Assembly (NCBI RefSeq): GCF_013371085.1
Contig: NZ_JABWCV010000011.1
Coordinates: 62,001-126,000 of the forward strand
Direction of reading: 5' to 3'
Length of the DNA: 64,000 bases
Source of the DNA: Vreelandella maris
GTDB lineage: Bacteria > Pseudomonadota > Gammaproteobacteria > Pseudomonadales > Halomonadaceae
Every line of letters begins with the position of its first letter. The stretch's first letter is position 1. The notes beneath the pieces were generated by a model. The model had not been told where the DNA came from and searched no databases. It saw only the letters and a list, made by a program, of their open reading frames with translations. Of the stretch, positions 18,139 to 29,580 are shown piece after piece. A program made the translations under genes and the position numbers.

Positions 18139-19107
18139 TTACTGGGTATTCATGCTTTCTATGGCTAAGCGGGCTTTTTCCTGCCAGCTACCCGCCAGCG
18201 AGGCGGCCTGCTCTAACGCTTTTCGAGCGGCGACGGGTTCTTCTTGTTGAAGCAGTAAAAGGCCTAGATTTAGCCAGGCAGCGCCCATGCTTGCATCAAG
18301 CTCTGCTGCTCGTTCAAAGGCTTTTCGAGCTTCCTCCGGTTGTTGGTCAGCGTACAGCGCGTTGCCTAGCGCAAATTGTCCGATAGCATTGGTAGGGTGG
18401 TGCTCGCTAAATGATTGCCAGCTTGATAATGCAGCACGAGGGCCGTTCGTTTCTTCGTAGGCACTGATGGCTTCAAGGGCATTACGGGCGGTGATACCCG
18501 CAGGTAGCGTGCCGGGCTCGGCAACGACAAATCCCCAGCGTTCAGTGCGCGCCCAGGTGGCGTCGAAACGGCTAAACGACATCGTATGGCGTTCAATTTC
18601 CCCACTGCGGAGAATCAGCGTTTCACTGGGCAGGTCGTAGCCAATGGCCACCGCGTAGTGCCACATTGGGTAGATAGGGAGCGATAAATTTTGCATCACC
18701 GCTACCGGATCGCCTGCTGCCAAATGGCCTAACAGCGCATCCATGGTGCCTCGAATGGGATAAGCGAGTTGATCATAGCGTCGCACCGTCGCCAGCATTT
18801 CTGGCTGTACACTGCCGTCGCGCTCAGGTAAGAACACCTGGGGAATCAGTTGCTCAACGTCTGTTTCGACATCCTGATGGTTGAGTACCATCGCCAGTGT
18901 GGCAGGGCCGCACTGAAACTCCGTTTGGGCGTAAAACGGTACGCTAGTGATTTCTGCATGGGGAGGCAGCGTTTGATAGGTACTTTGTAGCAGTACCGGG
19001 TTTCGTGCGCAGCCGCTCAGCAGTAGTAGCATAATAAAAACGCCCGCGAAGCGGGCGTTAGAAAACGTGCTATTCAAAAACACACTATTCAAAGACTTAG
19101 TGGTCAT
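18139..19107 (-). CDS. C39-like cysteine peptidase lipoprotein with TPR repeats (PA2778 family)
   Basis: A protein of 322 residues with a lipoprotein signal ending in LLSGC. A papain-like C39 domain follows: the nucleophile lies in FQCGPATLAMVL near residue 66 and the conserved His in MWHYAVAIGYD. About 95 C-terminal residues form two or three TPR units (ALGNALYADQQPEEARKAF, WLNLGLLLLQQEEPVAARKAL). C39 domains usually cut leader peptides after double glycine. Here the enzyme is predicted to be outside the cytoplasm and not part of an ABC transporter. It is paired, 10 bases downstream, with the PA2779-type gene. The first codons contain a terminator-like hairpin (19031-19059). Substrate unknown; the neighbour is a candidate. 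Confidence 0.85.
   Translation of the reverse strand: MTTKSLNSVFLNSTFSNARFAGVFIMLLLLSGCARNPVLLQSTYQTLPPHAEITSVPFYAQTEFQCGPATLAMVLNHQDVETDVEQLIPQVFLPERDGSVQPEMLATVRRYDQLAYPIRGTMDALLGHLAAGDPVAVMQNLSLPIYPMWHYAVAIGYDLPSETLILRSGEIERHTMSFSRFDATWARTERWGFVVAEPGTLPAGITARNALEAISAYEETNGPRAALSSWQSFSEHHPTNAIGQFALGNALYADQQPEEARKAFERAAELDASMGAAWLNLGLLLLQQEEPVAARKALEQAASLAGSWQEKARLAIESMNTQ
19031..19059 (-). terminator. Terminator-like hairpin inside the start of the PA2778-type gene
   Basis: On the minus strand a perfect 9-base stem (AACGCCCGC/GCGGGCGTT, loop TTC) is followed by TTTTTATTAT, the form of an intrinsic terminator. It lies about 60 bases after the PA2779-type stop but within codons 17-25 of the next gene. 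It could attenuate the downstream gene unless ribosomes translate through it. Confidence 0.65.
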
Positions 19108-19117
19108 GAGCTGCCTA

Positions 19118-19522
19118 TCAACGCGTAAACGGATAAACGTCGGTCAGGCCGAGAATATCGGTAATCAACAGAATGATAAAGACGGCGAAGAGGGCACCGA
19201 TAACGCCACCACCGGCACCGGCAGGCATCATCTCGAGCTGGTCAGCCATTTGCTTTGCTTCAGAATCGCTTAAGGCAGCAACGCGGGCATCTACTTCGTC
19301 CAGGTCAACACCCTGTTTTAGCAGTTGATCCTGCACGTCGGCACGGGCCAGGACCTCATTAATGCGCTCACGGTCAGCGCCAGCACGATCAGCTGACAAA
19401 ACAGATTGGGTAGAGACTAAATCAATAGTTTGAGGCGCAGTGGGAGCAGCTGCAACAGGCAAACTGGTAATAACGAGCGCCGCAATTAGCAGGGTGGAGA
19501 GGTATGCACGCAATGTTTTCAT
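19118..19522 (-). CDS. Small membrane protein, PA2779 family (DUF6627-like)
   Basis: A protein of 134 residues with an N-terminal signal peptide (cleaved near VAAA at 23-26), a charged helical middle, a glycine-rich PAGAGGGVIG turn, one C-terminal transmembrane segment (about 106-124) and a short tail ending LGLTDVYPFTR. Function unknown. The conserved Gly-rich plus hydrophobic plus tail arrangement resembles a C-terminal sorting signal. It is always found, as far as I recall, just upstream of a C39-like peptidase gene, as here. The pair may therefore be substrate and processing enzyme; that is inference. An SD (AAGGAAGA) precedes the ATG. Confidence 0.82.
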   Translation of the reverse strand: MKTLRAYLSTLLIAALVITSLPVAAAPTAPQTIDLVSTQSVLSADRAGADRERINEVLARADVQDQLLKQGVDLDEVDARVAALSDSEAKQMADQLEMMPAGAGGGVIGALFAVFIILLITDILGLTDVYPFTR

Positions 19523-19641
19523 CGTCTTCTTCCTTATAGACTAGTCGGGGAAGGACAAGCATTTTTTAGCTTGACCACTATTTACACGCACTATGAGTAT
19601 AGAAACAAATGGTTTGATTTTTAAGCTTAATATGCAAAGTA

Positions 19642-20705
19642 CTAATTATTTGCACTAATGCGATAGGTCCAGGCGGATTCAGAAAGCAGCCCACGACCAC
19701 CGGCCATGGTCATTGCCAAATCATGTAGGCCTGGCCACAGCGGTACTGTTGCCGCGCCTTTAACGGCTAAATCGAGCCGCTGGGCCATTAACAGCAATTT
19801 ATGCAGACGCTTCATTGGCAAGCGGCCAATCGCTTTTTGGTAGGCTGGGCGTCGCTTATCAAAAATCATTGGTTTTTGGCTTTTGCAGGCATGTTCAAAG
19901 CTTTGCCCTTGATCCAGATGCTGATGCAGCGAGAGGAGAGTGCGCAGCTCCCGGGTTAGTGCCCAAAGCACAATGGGAGCCTCGACACCTTCACTGCGCA
20001 ATCCATTGACGATACGCGATGCGCGGCTAGGTTCGCCTTTTAGGCAGGCATCGGCCAAATTGAAAACATCAAAGCGTGTGCTGTCTTCAACGCCTTGGGC
20101 AATGCTCTCGACGTTCAAGCGCGTGCCCTGGGGGTGAATCAGCGCTAGTTTCTGCAGCTCCTGGTCGGCGGCCAGCAGGTTGCCCTCGGTTCGCTCACCC
20201 AGCAGGCGAGCTGCATCCAGGTCAATTTGTATGCCGTGAAGTGACGCGCGATCCCGCAGCCAGTAACCCAACCGCGAAACATCGACTGGCCAGACCGGTA
20301 CGAATAACCCTTGCTTATCCAGCGTTTTGAACCAGGCACTTTTCTGCTGCTTGGCATCTAATTTGCCCATACTGATAAGCAAGATATCATCACTGTTATC
20401 CAGTGTTTCGCCGTACTGCGCCAGTGCTTTACTGCCTTCCTGCCCTAGCTTGTGATTGCCCAAACGCAATTCCAACAGCTTGCTGGTCGCAAACAACGAT
20501 AGGTTGCTGGACATCTCCATCAACCGACCCCAAGCAAAGTTGGGCTCTACATCGAGTACTTCACGCTCTTCAACGCCTGCTTGGCGAGCCGCTTTCCTTA
20601 CCGCATCGCAGGCATCGCGATGCTGTAAGGGCTCATCCCCCGCCACAATCACTACGCGGGGAAGCTTTTTTGCTAACGCAGCGGGAAGCTGATCAGCAAA
20701 TACCT

Positions 20706-20709
<4 letters not shown>
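19642..20709 (-). CDS. holA: DNA polymerase III subunit delta
   Basis: The clamp-loader subunit (355 residues) that opens the beta sliding clamp. The N-terminus VVIVAGDEPLQHRDACDAVR and the motif SNLSLFATSKLLELRL are typical of HolA, followed by a RecA-like middle part and an alpha-helical C-terminal collar domain. It is the last gene of the leuS-lptE-holA operon; its ATG overlaps the lptE TGA by 4 bases. In E. coli nadD follows, but here the next gene downstream is the unrelated PA2779-type gene. Confidence 0.94.
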
Positions 20710-23872
<3,163 letters not shown>

Positions 23873-23943
23873 CTATGCGGGTGTATCCTTGAACGGTAAG
23901 CCGATGATAGGAAACCGCATGCGTCGACAAAAGGAGAGGCACC

Positions 23944-24465
23944 ATGAGTGAAAAACAGAATGACAATCGCCTGCGCGAAGGTTACGAACGTTTGTTGGAG
24001 CGGATGCAGGGGGGCGCCAATGAGCTTACCTGGGAGAATTTACAGAAGGATCTGGACGACGCGGTTGAGTTTGAATCGGAGCTTGAAGAGTACACCAAAG
24101 ACGAGCTAGCGCTGCTGCGCGCCTGGGTAGAGCGTGACCTGAAAGACATGCGCTACTTCATGGCGGACACCGGTAAACAGGTAGCCAGCTGGCTAGGCAT
24201 CGACATAGACGGGCTCTCCCGCCGCGTGGCGGAATCGTTGCTTTCGATTGCCGACCGTAGCGTAGTGGAACGCGAACGCTTTGAGGAAGACCTGGAAGCC
24301 GCCCGCGCCGACTACTGCGAAGGCGAAATGGCCGCGCCTGGGTTAATGGCCTGCACCCACTGCGATGCCCAGGTAATGCTACCCACCGTTGCGCGCCTAG
24401 AACCTTGCCATCAGTGCGGCCATCGCTACTTCTACCGGTTTCCAAATAAAATCATTGAGACCTGA
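23944..24465 (+). CDS. ybeL: Zinc-ribbon protein of the YbeL (DUF1451) family
   Basis: A 173-residue cytoplasmic protein of unknown function. The first 120 residues are highly charged and helical (ELTWENLQKDLDDA..., YTKDELALLRAWVERDL). The C-terminal 40 residues form a zinc ribbon with CTHC and CHQC pairs. A strong SD (AAAGGAGAGG) is 4-6 bases from the ATG. It is divergent from leuS, the same neighbourhood as E. coli ybeL, which supports the assignment. It ends 4 bases from the convergent permease gene with no terminator between them. Confidence 0.88.
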   Translation: MSEKQNDNRLREGYERLLERMQGGANELTWENLQKDLDDAVEFESELEEYTKDELALLRAWVERDLKDMRYFMADTGKQVASWLGIDIDGLSRRVAESLLSIADRSVVERERFEEDLEAARADYCEGEMAAPGLMACTHCDAQVMLPTVARLEPCHQCGHRYFYRFPNKIIET

Positions 24466-24469
24466 TTCA

Positions 24470-25783
24470 CTAGGCCACCAGCAAACTGACGCCTGCGATC
24501 GCCCCCAGCGAAAGCAGGCTCATCACCGCCGCATACAGCAGGTTATTCTTCATCATGCGATAGCCGCTGACCCCGTAGCGCCCCTGCAATGAAAGATTAA
24601 TGCCGGAAAGCGGCCCGACGCTGGTGCCCACCGCCCATGAGCTTAATGCCACAAACGCAAATAGCGTTTGCTCCCCGTTTTGCAGATTAAGTACTGACGC
24701 CAACACCGACACGCCAATAATCGGGTGTAGGCCCGCCAACGCACTTAGCGTAATGGCTGCAAAACTGATCATCGCCTGGGTTGTGCCAAAGCGAGTGAAC
24801 AGCGTCCAGTCGCTACCGGCGGCAGCCGTGACCAGTGTCGAAAGGCCAATCGTCAGAAGCCCAGCTGCCAGAAACAGTGAAATCTCCCCACGCATGGCGG
24901 GTAAGCGCGTCGTGGTGTGTTGACGAATTCGCCGTAGGGTAAAGCGTGGCCCGTGATGCAAGTTACTCAGCATGGCAACGCTAGGCAGTAGAAAGGTGAT
25001 AATGCTGACAATGGTCAGGGTAGGGGTGAGCACAAAGTGAAACAGCATCACCAGCGCGGCCATACCTACCGGCATAAACAGGCTACGCGGCGCCAGTGAG
25101 TAGCCATCGACTTCGCGAAGATCAAACCGGCGACGCAGCTCCAGCGTGGTCAACAGCCCCGATAGCATCGCGATGGGAAAGCCCACCACGGCGATTTGCG
25201 CATACTCCACCTCCGGCACCAGCGCGATCACCACGCCCATGGAAGCAAAAAACGGCGACCATAAAGCCGCGCTGGAAAGCCCGCGGTTAAGCGCCAATAG
25301 TTGCGGCGTCGTCAACGGCCCTCGCCGGGCCAGCTTATCGCCCACCATAAACACGGTAGAGAGATTCAAAATCGTACCCAGGAAGTGAACTCCCAACCAG
25401 GTACTCATCACACCGCTGGCACCAGTCACACGTTTACCCGTCGCACCTTTATTCCCTTGCTTACCAATCAGCGAGATAAAGCTAACGCCGACCAGCATCG
25501 CCGCCACAAACGAATTGCCCTGCAACATCGCGGGCCAATCCACCTCAGCGCCATACACAAACCGCGCCACCAGCAGCATGCCCGCGCCCAGCGCAATCAA
25601 CACACCCGCTTGAATCCGCGATCGTTTAGGAATATCCCGCCACAGCAATACAACCGCCGCCCACAGTAAATAGCTCACCGCATGCGCGGTGCTCAACCAG
25701 CCGGTGAAACCAATAATTTGCGCGATCAAACCAAGCAGAATCAGCACGCCCGCCAAGCGCTGCCGAGGAGTCGTCTCTTGCAT
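24470..25783 (-). CDS. Multi-pass membrane permease of unknown substrate
   Basis: A protein of 437 residues with about twelve hydrophobic helices. Two similar halves each contain a Gly/Ser/Asn-rich re-entrant-like stretch: STWLGVHFLGTILNLSTVF and LSSWAVGTSVGPLSGINLS. This two-half layout recalls the ion-transporter (IT) superfamily (CitMHS, arsenite or dicarboxylate permeases), but I cannot name a substrate. No partner gene lies beside it. It is convergent with ybeL and is followed upstream by about 400 bases without a clear gene, then the xylanase. Confidence 0.7.
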   Translation of the reverse strand: MQETTPRQRLAGVLILLGLIAQIIGFTGWLSTAHAVSYLLWAAVVLLWRDIPKRSRIQAGVLIALGAGMLLVARFVYGAEVDWPAMLQGNSFVAAMLVGVSFISLIGKQGNKGATGKRVTGASGVMSTWLGVHFLGTILNLSTVFMVGDKLARRGPLTTPQLLALNRGLSSAALWSPFFASMGVVIALVPEVEYAQIAVVGFPIAMLSGLLTTLELRRRFDLREVDGYSLAPRSLFMPVGMAALVMLFHFVLTPTLTIVSIITFLLPSVAMLSNLHHGPRFTLRRIRQHTTTRLPAMRGEISLFLAAGLLTIGLSTLVTAAAGSDWTLFTRFGTTQAMISFAAITLSALAGLHPIIGVSVLASVLNLQNGEQTLFAFVALSSWAVGTSVGPLSGINLSLQGRYGVSGYRMMKNNLLYAAVMSLLSLGAIAGVSLLVA

Positions 25784-26182
25784 GCCAAACCCTTAATAGT
25801 GAATTAGCAGGCTAATCGGATTTGCGGAGGAAGGCTAGCGGAAAGCTAAGAATTAGGAGTAGGGGCTTTTCGTAGCGCGTGGTAACGCGCGAAGCGAGGC
25901 ACCCGCGAAAGTACCGCGCCGCGGTACTATTTGGCAAGGGCAATCAAGAAGTCTAATCAGCGTAGCAAGGACATTGGGTTGCGGCTTAGCATTCATTACA
26001 AAGCCGCGCGTTCTGCGGGCGTTAAGGCTTTAGAAAAACCTCACTGACGGCTACGCTTTGGTAGGATCGAGCAAACAGATAAGAAGTGGTCAGCATGCTG
26101 CGCTTCAAGGGTAATTGGTCCTCAAAACCCCATAACCGATGCGTGGAAAAACGCACTGGTACATTTCTTCGGAGGCATTCCC
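25784..26182. other. 399-base gap between divergent permease and xylanase genes
   Basis: It contains an 8-base perfect hairpin AGTACCGC/GCGGTACT with a 3-base loop (25910-25928), further GC-rich short palindromes (GCGCGT...ACGCGC near 25875-25890), and AAAGCC/GGCTTT arms around 26000-26030. From 26048 to 26182 the frame of the xylanase stays open and reads like protein (for example IGPQNPITDAWKNAL) but has no ATG, GTG or TTG start; the upstream stop is TGA at 26045. This may be the remnant of the xylanase N-terminus. No RNA gene recognised. Confidence 0.5.
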
Positions 26183-27796
26183 TTGACCAATGCTCCATTA
26201 CATTTGTGGGAAGGTTTTTCTGGTGCCACTGTGCAACCCAATGGCGTGCTGTTTGCAGGCCTCGACCGTAAGCTGTCGCCGCTGCCTGAAAGCACAGATG
26301 CACCGGTACATAACCCGTCGCTCAATCTGGCAATGCGCTTTCAGGTCTCCGGTGACTTTGAGATCAATATCACCGCTACGCTAACCGCCGCCAACTCCAC
26401 CTACTTCCTGTTCCACGGGGTTATCCCGATGGTGCAGGATGAGTGGTACTACGCGCAGAGCACTTTCAAGGCCCAGATCGTCAATGGAGACTGGTGTTAC
26501 TGGACAATGTATCACCCTGACAATACCGAGTCGGGAAATGCTGCTGCTAGTGTCGGCACCAATGTGGTTTACACCTTCAAGCGTGAGGGCACCGAGCTTG
26601 TGTTCCTGACCAATGGTGTGGAAGTAACCCGTCAGTCGGATATGTGTCTGTTTGCCGATGGGGTGGTGTATCTAAGCCTGGATGAAGCCAATGTGGGTGC
26701 AACGTTCCTTGTCACTCAGATCACCACGACCGGTACCGTGGAAGAGACGCCAGTGCGTAGCGTGCCTAAGACATCGGGCACCTTGCGTGACAAGGCCGGT
26801 AAGTTCCGTATCGGTACTGCGGTGGCCACCTACCCGATGGTGTTCGATGAGCAGTACCGCACGATTCTGGGCAATGAGTTTAACCAGATCACCCCTGAGA
26901 ACTGCATGAAGTTCCAGTTCATCCAGCCTGCCCGTGGCGTCTACGACTTCTATGAGTCGGACAAGCTGATCGACTACGCCGAACGTAATGGCATGGAGGT
27001 GCATGGCCACACGGTGGCATGGAACGAAGCGACCCCGCAGTGGCTGTGGGATGGCTGGCTCGATGGGTCCATCACCGCTAGCGAAGTAGGGGAGATCCTC
27101 GACGAGCATATCGAGAGGTTGTTCGGTCGCTATAAGGGCCGCATGGTGTCGTTCGATTTGATCAACGAGCCGTTTCTGGACTGGACAGACCAGCTCCGTG
27201 ATTCCGTCTGGTACCAGGCATTAGGACGTGGATACATTGAACGGGCCTTACGTAAAGCCCATGAAGTGGATCCGGATGTACTGCTGTTCATTAATGAGTG
27301 GGGGTGTGAAGAGGCGGGTGACAAACAGGACTTCCTGTTCAACCTGGTGGTCGAGTTGCAAACCGCCGGCGTGCCCATTCATGGCGTTGGTTTGCAGATG
27401 CACGAGGACGTGAACGCTGAGTACCAGAGGAGCTGGCGACCAAATACGCCGTCCGTGACGAAGGCACACTTGAAGTCGGCCATTGCCCGCTTCAAGTCGC
27501 TGGGTATCGAGGTACGGGTGTCGGAGCTGGACATAAACCAGTATCAGAACTATGCCGATACCCCAAAGGCCGTAGCCGATTGGTATGCCCAGTACTTGGA
27601 AGCGTGCATCGAAGAGGGTGCGCACTCGTTTACCATGTGGGGTTTCACTGATCGCTGGTCGTCACTAAATGAATGGTACGACTATTACACCCATGGTAAC
27701 GGGCTGATTTACGATGCCCAGTATCAACCCAAACTGTCCTACCGAGCGCTTTCCAATAAATTGGACGAGATGGCACGTTCTCTTAGCTCCCTTTGA
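26183..27796 (+). CDS. Endo-1,4-beta-xylanase, glycoside hydrolase family 10, without a visible signal peptide
   Basis: Hydrolyses beta-1,4-xylan. It has 537 residues from a TTG start with GGAGG 7 bases upstream. Residues 1-185 are a beta-rich domain, probably carbohydrate-binding. The GH10 barrel follows from about 200 and starts with AGKFRIGTAV. It has the acid/base Glu in FDLINEPF, the nucleophile Glu in VRVSELDI, and the typical VHGHTVAWN and MWGFTDRWSSL motifs, so catalysis looks intact. Oddly there is no signal peptide, although xylan is extracellular. The frame is open for another 45 codons upstream with no usual start codon, so the real N-terminus may have been lost, and the GGAGG may merely encode Gly-Gly. 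Confidence 0.85.
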   Translation: MTNAPLHLWEGFSGATVQPNGVLFAGLDRKLSPLPESTDAPVHNPSLNLAMRFQVSGDFEINITATLTAANSTYFLFHGVIPMVQDEWYYAQSTFKAQIVNGDWCYWTMYHPDNTESGNAAASVGTNVVYTFKREGTELVFLTNGVEVTRQSDMCLFADGVVYLSLDEANVGATFLVTQITTTGTVEETPVRSVPKTSGTLRDKAGKFRIGTAVATYPMVFDEQYRTILGNEFNQITPENCMKFQFIQPARGVYDFYESDKLIDYAERNGMEVHGHTVAWNEATPQWLWDGWLDGSITASEVGEILDEHIERLFGRYKGRMVSFDLINEPFLDWTDQLRDSVWYQALGRGYIERALRKAHEVDPDVLLFINEWGCEEAGDKQDFLFNLVVELQTAGVPIHGVGLQMHEDVNAEYQRSWRPNTPSVTKAHLKSAIARFKSLGIEVRVSELDINQYQNYADTPKAVADWYAQYLEACIEEGAHSFTMWGFTDRWSSLNEWYDYYTHGNGLIYDAQYQPKLSYRALSNKLDEMARSLSSL

Positions 27797-27855
27797 CAGG
27801 AATGATTTTATGAGCATCGGTATCGGCACCGTATAGAGGCGGCACAAAGCGGTAG

Positions 27856-27899
27856 GCCATGCTTATCGTTCTGGCTAAACGGGTCAGGATAAGCATGGC
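27856..27899. repeat. 12-bp perfect inverted repeat between xylanase and rlmF
   Basis: GCCATGCTTATC (27856-27867) and GATAAGCATGGC (27888-27899) form a 12-base perfect stem with a 20-base loop, between the ends of two convergent genes. No T-run follows on either strand; it may still act as a bidirectional 3' stabiliser or weak terminator. Confidence 0.7.
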
Positions 27900-27965
27900 G
27901 GAAAATATGTGTTCGAGTAATTCCACGGCAGGTTTCGCATCATCATGCGCTACCTTGAGAACGGC

Positions 27966-28910
27966 TCACATAAATGTCCAGGCCAATATCCTCGTCACCT
28001 TATTTCCCTGCTTCATCTCTATTTCCCGACTATCAACGGCACCTAGCTTACTAATCAGCTTCTTGGCAGGCTTAACATTCTCGCCTTTTGAAACCAGGCT
28101 GCTAAACCAGCGGCATTGAGTTGAATATATCTGGCTTTCTCTTATTAGCTTTTTAAGAAACAGGTGTTCGCCGCCCTTACACCAAAGCTCTGCTCCCAGT
28201 CCGCCAAAATTCAGAACGGGCGATTGGATGTTTGCTTTTTGTTCACCACGACTACGCGCAAGGTTATTGCGTTTAAGCTGGCTACCTTTAAGTGCTTCAT
28301 CGAGCGAAGCATGGAAGGGTGGGTTGCATACGCTGACGTCAAAGAACTCCCCAGCTTGAATAATCCCTTCAAAAATGTGGTTTTTATCGGGCTGCGTGCG
28401 CAGCGTGAAGCGGTCATGAAGCGTGGGGTTGTTGGCGATAATCGTGGCGACGTTCTCAAGCGACTGAGCGTTAATGTCACTACCCACACACTGCCAGCCG
28501 TAAATTTGGCAGGCCAGTAGCGGGTAGATGCCATTGGCTCCCGTCCCTACATCGAGCAGCTTGATATTGGGCTGTTCACGTTCAAGCCCAATTAAGTCCG
28601 CTATGTGATGGATATAGTCGGCTCTGCCTGGGATGGGAGGGCAAAGCGCGCCCTCTGGAATATCCCAATCGACAATATTATAGAATCGGTTTAATAACGC
28701 GGCGTTGAGCGTTTTGACGGCCAATGGATCTGCGAAGTCGATGGAAAGTTGGCCATAAGCGTTCGGTTTTACATGGGGGGCTAGCGCTGGGTGGCTTTTT
28801 ACGAGAGCAGGAAAGTCATAGCCTTGGTTGTGTAGATTCTTGGGGTGCAGGCCTTTGCGAACAGACCTAGCGCGGCTTTTTTCACTTCCATTGGGGGTGT
28901 TCACAGTCAT
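27966..28910 (-). CDS. rlmF: 23S rRNA (adenine-1618-N6)-methyltransferase RlmF
   Basis: Methylates A1618 of 23S rRNA using S-adenosylmethionine. It has 314 residues (E. coli 308). The SAM-binding motif LLDVGTGANGIYPLL, the catalytic CNPPFHAS motif of amino-methyltransferases and the family sequence GLHPKNLHNQGYDF near residue 20 are all visible. The C-terminal half contains the long GGLGAELWCKGGE segment of RlmF. It stands alone, downstream of the pga operon on the same strand, separated by about 260 bases. Confidence 0.93.
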   Translation of the reverse strand: MTVNTPNGSEKSRARSVRKGLHPKNLHNQGYDFPALVKSHPALAPHVKPNAYGQLSIDFADPLAVKTLNAALLNRFYNIVDWDIPEGALCPPIPGRADYIHHIADLIGLEREQPNIKLLDVGTGANGIYPLLACQIYGWQCVGSDINAQSLENVATIIANNPTLHDRFTLRTQPDKNHIFEGIIQAGEFFDVSVCNPPFHASLDEALKGSQLKRNNLARSRGEQKANIQSPVLNFGGLGAELWCKGGEHLFLKKLIRESQIYSTQCRWFSSLVSKGENVKPAKKLISKLGAVDSREIEMKQGNKVTRILAWTFM

Positions 28911-29169
28911 AGACCTGGGGCTTGGCGTTCATTAGTAAAGTGGGTTTGGCTTAGTCTGTGATTGTAACCTTAATGGTTGTGTTGGGCTTACTCGGTACGC
29001 GCATATGATGAGTACATAATTCTGCGCTAGGGTCAGTAGGCTTTAAGCCCCCATCTTTTGTACTAACAAATGCGGAGAGCATGAGCGGGAATATTGAGTC
29101 GCCTGCCCACGCGAAGAAGGAAGTACGTTCCATTCAGGCCATAGGCGGCCTGAATGGATGCTGGCGGTC
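28911..29169. other. Intergenic region between rlmF and pgaD, with an 11-bp hairpin
   Basis: A perfect inverted repeat CCATTCAGGCC (29130-29140) and GGCCTGAATGG (29147-29157) lies 13 bases beyond the pgaD stop and is the likely 3' end structure of the pga message, although no T-run follows. The remainder carries a 60-codon minus-strand open frame (28951-29133) without an SD, whose start lies inside the hairpin; I do not count it as a gene. Confidence 0.55.
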
Positions 29170-29580
29170 TTAGTTGGTTGCTTGGTTGGTTATGCCGACT
29201 TTTTCTTGTTCGCGCATTTGGTAGCTTTCGATGTCGTTATCCATCTCGTTATACGTGTCGTTCTCTATTGTCAGCGTTGGCTGCTGGAAGTGGCGCAGCT
29301 GGCGCTTTAGGTAGCTGGTGTAGAGGTATCGGTTGTAAACCGCCCAGAAGTGAAAGGTTAGGAAGGTGACGACAAAGCCGATTAATACCACCTTGATCAT
29401 GACCGAGGAATAGAGCTGTTCCACAATCGCTTCTTCCACGATGAAGAACATATACATCCTGGTTATTACCAACATCCACAGCACGAGGGTGGCGAGAGTG
29501 ATTAAGATATCGCGTGTCCGATAGCCCCAGCCTTTTTGGCAAGGGTTATCGATGATGACGGGCACCAGTTTATTGTTCAT
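29170..29580 (-). CDS. pgaD: PgaD, accessory subunit of poly-beta-1,6-GlcNAc synthase
   Basis: A small inner-membrane protein that pairs with the glycosyltransferase PgaC; the pair is allosterically activated by c-di-GMP. It has 136 residues: a short N-terminus (NKLVPVIIDNP), two transmembrane helices (about 24-46 and 61-82), then a cytoplasmic Gln/Glu-rich tail. The ATG at 29580 has a strong SD (GGGGAG, 6 bases away); the longer open frame to 29658 has no support. The start overlaps the end of pgaC by 11 bases, so it depends on translation of the distal part of pgaC, which is disrupted in this sequence. Last gene of the pgaABCD operon. Confidence 0.85.
   Translation of the reverse strand: MNNKLVPVIIDNPCQKGWGYRTRDILITLATLVLWMLVITRMYMFFIVEEAIVEQLYSSVMIKVVLIGFVVTFLTFHFWAVYNRYLYTSYLKRQLRHFQQPTLTIENDTYNEMDNDIESYQMREQEKVGITNQATN

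Noticed and set aside
27859..28119. 86-codon plus-strand ORF after the xylanase
   Set aside because: More than half lies antisense to rlmF and the rest covers the inverted repeat; no start signal.
28951..29133. 60-codon minus-strand ORF between rlmF and pgaD
   Set aside because: Its ATG lies inside a hairpin arm and has no SD; no recognisable domain. It could be a remnant but cannot be supported.
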